Assembly: GCA_002104985.1 (NCBI GenBank) | Contig: MCGO01000042.1 | Coordinates: 1-64,000 of the forward strand | Origin: Rhizoclosmatium globosum | Lineage: Eukaryota > Chytridiomycota > Chytridiomycetes > Chytridiales > Chytriomycetaceae | Direction of reading: 5' to 3' | Length of the DNA stretch: 64,000 bases | Shown here: positions 1 through 10,273 of the stretch, piece after piece | Numbering within the stretch: the stretch's first letter is position 1 | Layout: every line of letters begins with the position of its first letter | Notes under the pieces: generated by a model | What the model was told of the DNA's origin: nothing | Databases searched by the model: none | The model's input: only the letters and a program-made list of their open reading frames with translations | Made by a program: the position numbers and the translations under genes

Positions 1-913
1 CAGACACGGTAGTCGACCAAAGTCTCCCAGACATCTTTCAAGTAACGTGAGTTTCATACTGGAGTTTGAGCAAATCGTCACGAACAACACGAGTAACAGC
101 GATACGACTTTGACGTTCGTCCAGCCATCCACCAAAGTTGAGGAATCCTTCTTTTGTGTGGTAAGACGACGAGGAAGAGCTTGCCAGAATGCAAAAGCAG
201 AGATAATCGTATGATTCCGTCAACGATGAACAACCATCGCCATCCATTGAGACCGTTTACACCTTCAAGCTGAAGCAAACCAGACGCCATTAAACCAGAT
301 ACTGCAGAAGCGATAGATGCACACCCCAGAACCAAGACAATCTTGTAGCAAGCTCGTTCCTTTTGTAGAAAGATCCCAGGTACACGAGGTGCAGGAATAA
401 CACCACCTTCAGTAAGAGCAATCAAAGCTCTGATCAAGTAATACTGGCTAGCATTTTGAATAAACCCGTGCGAAAGGGTAACAATACCCCACGCCAAGAC
501 CATCCCTGGATCACACGGTGAGGGCCAATCGCTTTCCAATAATGGAGCCGCAATGCAGCGATGGAGAACAGCACAGCGTACATGGACCCAGCATTGTTAC
601 GACTGTGATAGTGAATCCAAGTTCTTGGGGAGTCCTCCGGAAATAGCGTTCGAGAATTCGTGCGGTCCATATTGAGAATGAATGTGGAGAAGAGAATCCA
701 AGGCATAAGGCGAGTCTATTAGAGAGGAATGAGTATGACTGCATCAAAGCTTTTAATGGATGATTACTCACGTCAACAAGTGACGAATCTGTTCTCTTCG
801 TCGACAGTGTACTCCAACTCTGCATCGTATCCTTCAACTCCGTCGGCGGAGGAGCAGCTCAGGAGAAAGACGACGGCGTTGTCTTTATCGCTTTCGATGA
901 TGATGTTGGACAT
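1..913 (-). pseudogene. MFS transporter, anion:cation symporter (Dal5-like) family, partial and frame-broken
   Basis: Translated pieces match the fungal anion:cation symporter branch of the major facilitator superfamily. They include a start ATG at 913 followed by an acidic N-terminus ending EENRFV, the first helix LMPWILFSTFILNMDRTN, the stretch MVLAWGIVTLSHGFIQNA and the loop GWRWLFIVDGII. The pieces lie in order but in changing frames, with at least six switches (for example near 800, 640, 590, 530, 200 and 20). A plausible intron with GTGAGT donor and TAG acceptor lies near 725-780. The gene continues past the left edge. Residues between breaks are well conserved, so the breaks may be consensus errors at a contig end and not true decay. 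Confidence 0.7.
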
Positions 914-1877
914 TTAGTATGATATGATCTCAAGAGGGGAAGACCCATTGAGTTTTATACCGACTGGATTGGAACTGCACGTGCTGGTTGTTAACGATGG
1001 CAAATAAGTGGTCCTGTTACAATTTCTTAATGTCTCCACAAGGTATGATACCATTCACAAAAAAATGGGTTTGGGGTGACACAAGCAAATGTTTGTTGTT
1101 TGCTGCTTGTTATACTAGTAATTTTTTTTTCTGTAAGTGGCGACCAACAATCAGTCTTCCAAAGAACTCCCTTTTAGCATATTATCGGGAAGACAGAAGC
1201 CAGCTCTGGAGATCTCCATCCTTTGTTATGGTTTATTATTTAAGTGGTGACGGACGAAGAAAAACACATTGGAACAACAGCTTTAACAGTGGGTTAGCAC
1301 CCTTCTTGGGGCAATCTCCTGCGCCAGGGCATCCAACCAGCTTAACTGTGATGCTGCCACAGTCTTCTCTCACTTTGAAATTGATGCTTTTTATCTATGT
1401 TTAGTCATCAGTTTATTAATTTGAGTGTTTCGAAGGACACCGAATGACCTGAAAACATTGCATTCATTTATCCACATCTTTCATCAAGAAGAAGAAATAA
1501 CATCGTATATTTTACTTTGTATTCCATATCCATTATTTGGTGGTGAAGCGCTGCAAAAGTGAATCCTAACACGTGGGACACATCCACCCCTGCCCAATTT
1601 ACACTTCAACATGAGCACAAAAGTCAATCTAAATCTAAACTCTATAGACCAGGGGTTCAGAGAAGCAAAAACCATTACAGTTTCAACTCCCCTTTGCCCC
1701 CGAATCCGCATGTTTTTTTTAATAAGACTTTTTCCACATCCACATAGGAAATAACACACAAAGGAAATGAGGCAAGATAGCAAAAAACAAATACACAAGA
1801 CAAAAAAAGAACTCACTCAAACACTTACTTAATAAAAAGAGGGTGCTTGGAGGGAGTGTTCATTTTTGACAGGATAT
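914..1877. other. Gene-free stretch between two minus-strand genes
   Basis: No reading frame here resembles a known protein. The stretch is AT-rich with homopolymer tracts. It must hold the promoter of the transporter at its left side and the 3' end of the REEP/Yop1 gene at its right side. I see no RNA gene and no clear repeat. Confidence 0.4.
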
Positions 1878-2709
1878 TTAGTGCTGCTTAGCGGCAGCAC
1901 AGTAAGCTTAGCGTAGTGTGGAGCGATGAGTTGTAGATGTCTTGGCACCCTGTTGGCAAACAAATTGAGTCAGCAAAAATGTCATGTCAATCAAAACAAG
2001 ATGAAACAGATTTGAGTTCGTGAAAGCGAGGAGCAGAAATTGAGTTCTTAAGGGACCCGTATAGTCGGGAGATGGCGCGATATGAGCAGTGGCGGTTCAA
2101 ATTTTCCAGAACAATCCGTCCCTTCCACGGGATTTTGGTTTTTGATATGATAGGAAGCGAAAGAGATAACTAGTACCAATATTGTGGAAGAACAACAAGA
2201 GACCAAGATCAACTTCTGAGCCCACCAGTATGGGTTGTAGTAAGGATCCAGTCGTAGAACAAGTCCTCGAAAGTGTCAACGAGGGACAACAACAAAAAGT
2301 AGAATCCGAAAGTCTTCATGCCTTCAACATCGTTCTTCTGGCGGCATCGAGGAAACGGATGGCTGGAACAACAGTGGCAATGATGTTGGTGGTGAAGACG
2401 TGGAGGACGTTGAAGAGGACAGAGATGGCAACAAAGACAACTCCGGCAATAGCAATGTACACCTTGTTGACCTTGGTCTGGGCCTCAATCTGGTTAAGGT
2501 CTTGTACTGGACAAGTGCTTGTCTGTGAATAGGGTGAATAGGTGGTGAATAGGAGCACGCGAGATTGAGTCAGTACCGAGTCTTTAACCACCACCACCAC
2601 CCCAAATGAACCAGCCATAGCATAGCATAGCTCATTGGAACACGCCTGTTCACTTACCGAGGTTCTTGCGGTACTCTTCGACCTGTGGTGGGAGCTGAGG
2701 GGTGGCCAT
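1878..2709 (-). CDS. YOP1: REEP5/DP1/Yop1-like ER membrane-shaping protein, with frame breaks
   Basis: The first exon begins MATPQLPPQVEEYRKNL and ends at a GTAAGT donor near 2655. The next exon carries IEAQTKVNKVYIAIAGVVF and a hydrophobic hairpin, followed in other frames by FLLLSLVDTFEDLFYDWI, YYNPYWWAQKLILV, LPQYW and IAPHYAK. This order matches the TB2/DP1/HVA22 domain of REEP5/Yop1, which bends ER tubules through paired hairpins. The best terminal frame ends AAAKQH-stop at 1878. At least four single-base frame changes interrupt the domain, near 2490, 2330, 2230 and 2190. The same problem affects the unrelated neighbour to the left, so I suspect sequence errors. Family identity is fairly sure; intactness is not. 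Confidence 0.65.
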
Positions 2710-2926
2710 TATCAGAATTGGGTAGCTTTTTCGGGTGGTCAAAATGGTTTGCGTCTCCCTCTTCGCCCTCTCCTGTTCTAAAATAGCACAAGAAGGGTTG
2801 AGAAAAATTCCGCGCGTGCTTTCATCACTCCTCAAGACCCAATTTGAACAAAATCTCTGAAAAATGGTGAAGTTTAATGTGGCGTCTTTTTAAATCTGAC
2901 ATGGGTAATACTTGTAGGCGGACCAC

Positions 2927-3402
2927 ATGGCAAACACCCTCGCTGTCGTATGTATGTATCTCATAGTAGTGTTACAAATCACACACTGGCCCTTATTTTA
3001 TTGTATCCATCCTTAATCACTGATTAGGTGCACTCGGCGGCACAGTCGGATACGTGAAAGGAAAGTCGCTTCCATCGCTTCTTGCTGGAATCTCTGTTGG
3101 AGCCCTGTACGGGACCTCTGCGTGAGTTTGCTCTTTTTCCCTCGTCTTCGTTTCGATACTCTCCCAAAAGCCATCGTCATGTCTATAAGGTTACTGACTC
3201 TTACTCACTTAGTTACTTGATCAAGAACAACAAGGACTACGGATACGAATTGGCCTTGGGGACCAGTATTCTGCTTACTGGTGCTGTTGGACCACGCGCG
3301 TTGAAGACAAAGGCACGCGTACCCCTTGGAATGGCTACACTGGGACTGCTGGGCACAGGATACTACAGCAAGAAGCTGTATCAGAGTCACTACGGAGTCT
3401 GA
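2927..3402 (+). CDS. TMEM14-family small membrane protein (copy A)
   Basis: Three exons (about 2927-2951, 3028-3121 and 3213-3402) give 102 residues beginning MANTLAVVCALGGTVGYVKG. TMEM14 proteins have about 100 residues and four short membrane helices, with a conserved GGxxGYxKxxSxPSL motif seen here as GGTVGYVKGKSLPSL. The last exon has two hydrophobic segments rich in glycine and alanine and ends QSHYGV. Vertebrate TMEM14C acts in mitochondrial porphyrin transport; whether this one does is unknown. The first intron splits a cysteine codon after its first base, exactly as in the neighbouring minus-strand copy, so the two are duplicates in inverted orientation. The donor choice for exon 1 is fixed by this frame requirement. 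Confidence 0.8.
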
Positions 3403-3459
3403 ATGCGAATAAAAAGCGGATTTCAAAGCATACTACCCAAACAACCAGTTTATTCATCA

Positions 3460-3922
3460 TCAGTTCTTTTTGATCTTGTTGGCAGCAAGCAACACGGACA
3501 CGTAAAAGACAGTTCCAACAAGTCCAAGCGAAGACATGACAATCGCAACTGGAGCACGCTTTGAGACTGCCTTTGGACCCATCATCACCAACAACAACAC
3601 TGACACGGCAATTGCAATCTCAGCACCGAATGAAGCTTTGGCAGCGAGACGGGTTCTGGGTAGGTGTTTTATCAGTCAGTCAGTCATCGGATCAAACATG
3701 TAAATATCACGTACCCTGCTAAGGCATAGAGACCCGCACACGTCATTCCAGCAACGAGAGATGGAACAGACTTTCCTTTAACGTATCCCATCGTTCCTCC
3801 GACGGCACCTTTTTGTGTATGAGGAGTGTACAGTCAGCTGTGTTCCCCTCAGATTCCAATGCAAAGCACTACTCACAGAGTCCTCCAAGGACATAGGCGG
3901 GAATGTGATTGGCAACCTGCAT
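3460..3922 (-). CDS. TMEM14-family small membrane protein (copy B)
   Basis: Reverse-strand exons begin MQVANHIPAYVLGGLC (start at 3922), continue with AVGGTMGYVKGKSVPSL (about 3715-3810) and finish with a last exon ending LLAANKIKKN-stop at 3460. The GGTMGYVKGKSVPSL motif and four hydrophobic segments mark the TMEM14 family. The first intron falls inside the same cysteine codon as in copy A, 57 bp away on the opposite strand. The two genes are convergent and share only a very short 3' region. The C-terminal half differs clearly from copy A, so the duplication is old. Confidence 0.75.
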
Positions 3923-4053
3923 TATTATTGTGGATTAATAAATAAATCAGTAAGAATTGAAATCACCGCCGGAGACGGTAAAGAGCCAATCGGGACACAC
4001 CATTTCTTTGTGAGTCTTCTTTTCCAAACAGTTTATTAAAATAGTCTAAACAA

Positions 4054-4602
4054 TCAAATCCATAAATCCACAAACTCCTTCCCGTAAATGTATGTATGAC
4101 CGAGAACAGCCGTTGTGAGAAGGACGGGAGCAGGGCGTAATGAAGCGAGAGTTGATCGACCACAGAAGAACATGTAACAAAGACCCCATGCTGCAATTAA
4201 ATTGCATTCATGGTTAAGATGCTATATTTTATCAGATCAGATAGGTACGCACCCGTTGCAGTTGAAGGACCGTTCTCCTGATCCAACAGAGTCGCATAAC
4301 CCGAAACAGCAAAAGCACCCGCAAATCCAGCCAATGGAAACATGCCAGGCCAACCAGGCGTTCCTCTCAGAGCCGCAATTGACGAAGCAAAGCCTGTTTG
4401 TCCCAGTTAAACAACTACTGAACACTGAACACTCTCCAGAAACCAGAACAAGCTTATCAAAGCACAAACACGCACACGCAGACGACAGGGCCCAGGCGGG
4501 ATACGGCGACAGTCCAAGTCGGTTCACATCACTTTCAATTGGAGGAAGACCTCGTGAAATCAGCTGCGAATCGATCGTCTTTCTCAGTTGGGCAAAATCC
4601 AT
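4054..4602 (-). CDS. AIM19: AIM19-like mitochondrial membrane protein
   Basis: The first exon starts MDFAQLRKTIDSQLISRGLP at 4602. A second exon carries GFAGAFAVSGYATLLDQENG, and the last exon gives AWGLCYMFFCGRSTLASLRP and a terminal hydrophobic segment ending GKEFVDLWI-stop at 4054. The pattern of a glycine-rich helix, a D-x-ENG turn, then AW-x-x-x-Y-x-x-x-x-GR-x-x-LR and a final GHxxxYG resembles the fungal Aim19 family, small mitochondrial proteins of unknown biochemical role found through altered mitochondrial inheritance in yeast. The match is from memory of the family pattern, so the name is tentative. It is divergent from the acyl-CoA dehydrogenase gene, with only 72 bp between the two start codons. 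Confidence 0.5.
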
Positions 4603-4640
4603 TTCTCTGCTTTTTTGTTGCCTCAGAAAAGGAACAAACA

Positions 4641-4641
4641 A

Positions 4642-4673
<32 letters not shown>

Positions 4674-4674
4674 A
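4641..4674. repeat. GAAA tetranucleotide microsatellite
   Basis: About eight uninterrupted AAAG/GAAA units run directly up to the ATG at 4675 of the acyl-CoA dehydrogenase gene. It lies in the 5' leader of that gene and in the narrow divergent promoter shared with the AIM19-like gene, so its length may vary between strains and affect expression of either gene. Confidence 0.9.
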
Positions 4675-7090
4675 ATGAAGGAATACTCAAGACAAGGTGA
4701 GTGGGTGATAGCAAGCACTGTACCCACCTACTAATCAGATGTATCTAGAGGTGGCCAAGCACAACAAGCCAGATGATCTCTGGGTTATCATTGATGCCCA
4801 AGTCTACAACCTGACTGGTACTGCACCCACCCACCCCCACGTGCTTCCCTTCCTTCCCTGCCACCTTTACAAATCACACATATCACACATCACAGATCAC
4901 ACCACTTTCCTGATCCAAACAAGCCAAATAATCCAAACAATCCAATAACAACTACTTTACTTTCAATAACCAGACTTTGCCGATGCCCACCCTGGATCCG
5001 CCCTAGTTCTCCACAAAGTCGCCGGAACAGACGCAACCGAACAGTTCTTTGCGCTCCACCGCCACGAAATCCTCAGAAAATACTCTCGCCTTGTCATTGG
5101 GAAAATCGCCTCAGAATCACCGCTCCTTTCCATTCCACCACCAGGCTCCTTCTCAAAGGTGCCCTACGCGGAATCACTTGCAATCCTCGACAAACCATCC
5201 CCATTTTACACTCAATCACACCTGAAATGGAAGGCCGCCGTCCGCCACTTCTGCGACACCGTCCTTGCCCCAGACGCAGAACAGTACTCGAACCTCGGAA
5301 AGATTCCAGACAAGGAAGTCCTCCTCAAAATCGGATCCGCGAACCTCCACGCGTGTCGTCTCGGCCCCGGAGACCACTTGAAAGGACTCACCCTCCTTGC
5401 TGGCGTCAAACCAGAAGAATTCGATTACTTCCATGAAGCCATCGCGCATGAAGAGTTTTCTCGATACGGAATATACTGTTACGCGGAAGGCCTTGCTTCC
5501 GGTATGATGATTGGTGCCCCGCCTGTCATGAAGTTTGGTCCCGCGTGGATGAAGCAACAGGTTCTGCCAAAACTGTTTTCTGGGGAGAAAATGATTTGTT
5601 TGGCGATTACGGAACCGGGTCATGGATCGGATGTTGCGGGGATTCAGTGTGAGGCTGTCAAGTTAAGTATTATTATTCTGAGTGGGAGTGAGTTGTGGAG
5701 TGAACGAGTGAAGTAGTGCAAAAGGAGTGGAAGATAGTGAGCGCAGCGAACAGATTATTTAGCGACTGAGAGTAGCGACGGAGCAACCTTGTGTCTCTGA
5801 AGTGCCGCAAGGTTGTCATTGTGTGACTCAGCGTAGAGACGGAAAAAGCCCTGTGTGTTCAAAGTAAGATAGTCAAGAATAATCCATCAGAGTATATGCA
5901 GCAAAGGAATGCGTATTTCTTTTCTACTCACGAAAACTTACACATTCATCCATCTCTCAGGACTCCTTGCGGAAAGTTCTTTATCGTAAACGGAACCAAA
6001 AAATGGATCACAAATGGAACCTTCTCTGATTACTTCACTACAGCTGTTCGCACTGGTTCGTGATTTCCTTTTTTCATCCAAAGCACCATCTGATCATCAA
6101 AATGCGTGAAAAACAACTACAGGAAAGGGACCAACTGGAATCTCCATGCTCCTCATTGAACGCGGGTATGAATGTTTGTTCATCTCATATTTTAGCTGAT
6201 AAGTTGCATACAGGGAAGGTGTTACTACTGAAAGCATCAAGACATCAGGAACCGCGACTGCAGGAACTGCATATGTTACTTTCGAGAATGTCAAAGTTCC
6301 TGTTGAGAACATTATTGGAAAGGAAGGCGGCGGTTTTGCTGTAAGTGATTGTCCACTTCTATAATACGAACACAGCTAAAGTTCCTTATAACAGGTCATT
6401 ATGGCCAACTTCAATCAGTATGTAAAGCCGTAAGTCTTCGCAATTACTAACGATCCCATTTGCAGCGAGCGTTGGGCGATGGTAGCTGGAGCTTGTGCGG
6501 GTGCTGTACGTGATACAGACTCGTTGTTATAAACATAACTCATCTTTCTCACAGAGACTTGTCATCGAAGATTGCTTCAAGTGGGCTTCGCAGCGTAAAG
6601 TCTTTGGAAAGCCATTGATTGAACAACCTGTTATCAGATTCAAGCTCGGCCAAATGGTAACTAGCATCAAGCAATTATGATATATTCTTAACCTGATCAT
6701 TTAACTTTCAGATTGCCGAACTCGAGGCTGTTCAGTCTTGGTATGAAATCATCACATACCAAATGACCAAAATGAGTTACAAGGAACAGACGCAACAACT
6801 TGCCGGACCGATTGGATTGCTCAAAGTAAATTCTTGATTGTTACTTTTTTCACCGGGTATTAACTCAAACCGACCAGTACCGATGCACAAGAATGACCAA
6901 CCTTGTTGCTGACAACGCTGTCCAAATCTTTGGTGGCCGTGCAATCACCCGCACTGGAATGGGTCGCAGAATCGAAGAGTTCCAGCGTGTTAACAAGTTC
7001 GGCGCGATTCTTGGTGGTGCTGAAGAAGTAATGGTTGATTTGGGAGTTCGCCAGGCCATGAAAGTGTTCCCCAAAGATGCTCGACTCTAA
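4675..7090 (+). CDS. Cytochrome b5 domain / acyl-CoA dehydrogenase fusion protein
   Basis: The first exon is only 22 nt (4675-4696, MKEYSRQ). Splicing to 4749 gives EVAKHNKPDDLWVIID, the start of a cytochrome b5 domain. Its haem motif reads DFADAHPGSALVL (HPGS in place of the usual HPGG), and a second histidine lies in FFALHRHEIL. After a linker at about residues 85-110 comes a complete acyl-CoA dehydrogenase: helical N-domain, the FAD-contacting AITEPGHGSDVAG, the beta domain with KKWITNG, and the C-domain with QIFGGRAITRTGMG, ending KVFPKDARL. This flavoenzyme family oxidises acyl-CoA to enoyl-CoA; the b5 domain suggests electron transfer through haem. The exon chain is 4675-4696, 4749-4817, 4974-5661, then 5961 onward through several short exons. 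The enzyme looks intact. Confidence 0.9.
5738..5815. repeat. Intronic GAGCGMAGCGAA-type element with hairpin (element A)
   Basis: This lies in the 299-nt intron of the acyl-CoA dehydrogenase gene, which is much longer than most introns here. It holds GTGAGCGCAGCGAACAGA, then a perfect inverted repeat CAACCTTG (5784-5791) / CAAGGTTG (5808-5815). Closely similar words occur in introns of the Serrate gene and a looser version in the ENPP gene. It may be a short mobile or introner-like sequence, but only one family member is hairpin-matched exactly. Confidence 0.4.
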
Positions 7091-7204
7091 ACAAATCCTC
7101 TCCAATAAAGGGTACTAGTTTTATTTTAACTGTATATAAGAGTAAATGAAAAGTATATCTGGCATAAAAGCACAACACGGAAAAAATCTATAAGAGATCC
7201 ACGT

Positions 7205-8927
7205 TCAAGCGATAATGACTTCATCTTCGTTCGAGAGCTCCTCCAGGGTCTTACCCTTTGGTTCAGGGCACAAGTAAGTAGCGAAAAAACCAGTGGCCAT
7301 CACTCCGGCAAAAGCGTACAAGACTGTTGGGATGTTGTTTCCAGAGAAGTTTGGTCCGACAACTTGAATTCCAACAATAGCACCGACTTTACCCATGGCA
7401 GCAGAAATACCGTGACCAGTAGATCTGAAACGAGTTGGGAAGACTTCTCCTGGAATAACGAAAGTGGTGGTGTTTGGTCCAAACTGGAAGAAGAATTGGG
7501 CAATGGTGAAAACAATCAAGAAGTTGGTCTGCTGCTTGGAGATGGTATCCCACATAACGGCAAGAACAACCAAGCACGCGGTAATAACGGCGAATCCAAA
7601 GTACTGAATTGGGAGACGTCCGAATTTTTCAATGAATGCAACAGTGAACCAGTATCCTGGAACAGTTCCACAGAAGGCAATAATCAAGTTTCCAACAGCG
7701 ATGTTGTAGAACAAGTCAGCAACGTTGTAAGGCTGGGCAATTGATCCAGTAACGCCTGGAGCAGTGACCTTTGGTGGACCGTTGAATTGGATCAAGTTCA
7801 AGACAGTCGACTGGTTCAAAGAAAGACCGTACCAAGCGACATCAAGGGCGAACCAACAGTAGGCACATCCAAGAAGCACCTTGAAGTTCTTCCACTGACT
7901 GAAATAGGTCATGAAGTCTCCTTGTCTGACGGCAACTTTGGCAGTAGCTACTTCATCCTGGTTCCATGAAGAGGCAACGGACTGGACGTTGTTCAAAGCG
8001 AGAACTTTTTCAACGTCGGACTGGGCTTTGTCAGTGTCTCCAATAACTGACGTTTTTGGAATATTTTAGAAATGATTCAAAACCATAAATTAATTACTGT
8101 CACATACCATCAACTGTAAAACGTGGAGTCTCTGGAATAGTAAGACGGAAATACAAAGCTCCAATGGCTGGGATGACTCCAGCTCCGAGAGCAATACGCC
8201 AGACAATGTCCAATTGAGTGTAATCAGTGGCGATACGGTCGTGCATAGCAGACAAGGTAATGATGTAAACAACACCTCCAATCATGATTCCGATACCTTG
8301 CATGGCAAAGACAGCGGAAAGCATCATTCCACGGTAACGCACGTTGGCAAACTCAGAAGTAATAGTGGCAGACATTGGGTAGTCTCCTCCAATACCGATT
8401 CCAAGGAAGAAACGCCAGATAGACAAAAGAACCAAGATAGAAAATCCATTGGCCATTGGAGCAACAAGGGCTGATCCAATAGTGCAGACAATCATGATGA
8501 TCAGCTCAACTCCATACATCTTCTTACGACCGAGCTTGTCACCCAAGTATCCGAATCCAAGTTGACCAACAAAGTTTCCCCAGTTGGTGGAAGCCTTCAA
8601 CCAGGCATCCATGTTGGCTCCGTCAGGGTACTTTCCAGCAAAGTCGACCTTAGTGTTTTGAGGAGTTTTATCGATCTTGACAGTGTTGTTGATGCCAGAC
8701 ATTCCAACAGGGTAAGATCCAGAGATGTACTGTGGCCCATAGTACACCTGGTAAACCATTGGGAGAGCCTGACCAATCACAAAGATATCGTAGGCATCGG
8801 CAAAGAAACCAACTCCAGCGACAACAACGGCACGCAAGTGGAACCAACCAAGTCTGGCTTCGTCCAAGTGGGCAAAAGCCTGGGCTCTCTTCTGAGTCTC
8901 TGTCGCAATGTGGGACGCTGCAGACAT
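7205..8927 (-). CDS. PHO84: PHO84-like phosphate:proton symporter, copy 1
   Basis: Two exons, 8108-8927 and 7205-8046, encode 553 residues from MSAASHIATETQKRAQAFAH. The length, the 12 expected membrane helices and the family signature GIGIGGDYPMSATITSEFAN identify a major facilitator high-affinity phosphate transporter of the Pho84/PHT1 type, acting at the plasma membrane. Other expected motifs are FFADAYDIFVI in helix 1, the loop GDKLGRKKMYG, ALDVAWYGLSLNQS in helix 7 and FVIPGEVFPTRFRSTGHG. The start is chosen because it aligns with copies 3 and 4; an upstream in-frame ATG is possible. The intron splits a valine codon after its first base (D-V-IGDTDKA), a position kept in all five copies. 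It ends EDEVIIA. Confidence 0.93.
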
Positions 8928-9342
8928 TTGGGAGGATGAAAAGGGAGATGGAGAGGTGATACTTTTTCCTCGGATTTTAATCAATTTTGGGCACGCAGCA
9001 CGCTCCATTGGTGGAGATCCAGCCTTCCCCGCGTTGAAACTTCACATTCAAGACCTATTGAGAGTATTTTAATATTGAGGTTGAAAGCATATAGGAATTT
9101 TTTGGTGGACCATAGTGTGAGGTGTCTGGATGGTTGTCAAAGTGAGTGCGATTCAGACAACCCTGAATGCGAAAAAACGAATGGAGATAAGTTGCAGGTG
9201 TTCATTCGAAGCCTTTGGAAATAAGTTCGTTGCATATATTTATTTAATTGATGGAATGGATCTATGTAAGAGGGCGATCCATTTATCTGCATCAAGAGGT
9301 TCATGTTTGAACTCATAAAGTGTTCTAATATTTTATTGGCAA
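8928..9342. other. Upstream region of phosphate transporter copy 1
   Basis: No protein signal is seen. The transporter promoter lies here and includes the TTTTGGGCACGCA word noted separately. The left-facing gene at 9343-10082 ends at the right border. Confidence 0.4.
8985..8997. promoter_or_regulatory. Shared TTTTGGGCACGCA word upstream of PHO84-like copy 1
   Basis: The word TTTTGGGCACGCA begins 58 bp before the start codon of copy 1. Near-identical words occur upstream of copies 3 and 4 (14141 and 16228). The CACGCA core resembles binding sites of basic helix-loop-helix factors such as Pho4 (CACGTG/T), but the exact half-site differs, so a phosphate-response role is inference only. Confidence 0.4.
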
Positions 9343-10082
9343 TTACATGAGAGCACACGCTCCCGCAGCGATTTCGACTGCCACTTTCTGGCCTTCCTTT
9401 TGATCTCTTTGAAGGTATGGACCTTCCGCATTCAATACATCAGTTTCCCAAAATGCCACCAGAGACCCGATGATAACCATCAAGTTAATATTGTGTTCAA
9501 TATGGTCTGAATGTCTTGAGACCATCAACTGCATATCTGAAAACCCAGGTAGTTGAGGATGAAACGAAATTTGAGCAAAAGGAATATCAGTCTCAGACTC
9601 CTGATAGATTGCACGATCTACGGTTGCGCCTCCCACGATGTTTCCACCGTACTTAAGAGCCATACGTGCATTCATCTTGTAGTCTGGACGCATAATTGCA
9701 TTCTTCAAGTTCTTGGCTTTCACTGGAACATTATCAGCATCAACTTCTTCCCAAACAAGTTTCTTTCCGGCCAACGAGCTTTTGCTATCCGGACGACGAT
9801 TGCTCTGCATAACATTGATACTGTGTTCCGACAAGACTTCTCTCTTTTGGTTGCGAATCAAAAAACCGGCAGCGTTACCATAGGGCTCGACAGTTATGGT
9901 GCAAGCAGAACAATCGTTGCTTTGAATGCGGAAGCTTCGAATATGAACTGGAGACTGCCAAGTTCGAGGAACTGAATGACAAAGAGTGTGGACTCTTTCT
10001 CGGCACTCACTCCAATTACTTGAATATCATGGTTTGGAGAACCGTGGAACTGAAGTGAGGTAGGAAGTGACAAGACAGTCAT
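9343..10082 (-). CDS. Protein of unknown function between phosphate transporter copies
   Basis: From MTVLSLPTSLQFHGSP the frame runs to GGAGTGAGTGCC near 10020. Splicing a roughly 54-nt intron ending TTGGCAG joins it to SPVHIRSFRIQSNDCSACTI, then TVEPYGNAAGFLIRNQKREV and on to AVEIAAGACALM-stop at 9343. The product is about 230 residues. It has no strong signal peptide, and one hydrophobic patch, INLMVIIGSLVAFW, near the C-terminus. A beta-rich pattern with repeated short strands could fit a Tubby/LURP-one-type fold, but I cannot support that. The upstream frame is open beyond the chosen ATG (to about 10157, without another ATG), so a further 5' exon is possible. Confidence 0.5.
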
Positions 10083-10273
10083 GATATGCTTTCCAAGGCG
10101 AATATGGGACCTGTATTTAAGCAGTGGATTTTGATTGGCAAGATTAAGTGACGGCACATACTAAAGTTCGAAAAGAGACGACGCCACCAACAAACGGAAG
10201 AATCTTTTTGGATACTTTATTACATTAAAAATCAGGTTATTTAAAATTATGTTGCCTTCTTGTCATGGCCATG

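Noticed and set aside
1484..1816. Minus-strand frame of 110 codons with a hydrophobic start
   Set aside because: It has no recognisable domain, is AT-driven and phenylalanine/leucine-rich at its start, and has no supporting context.
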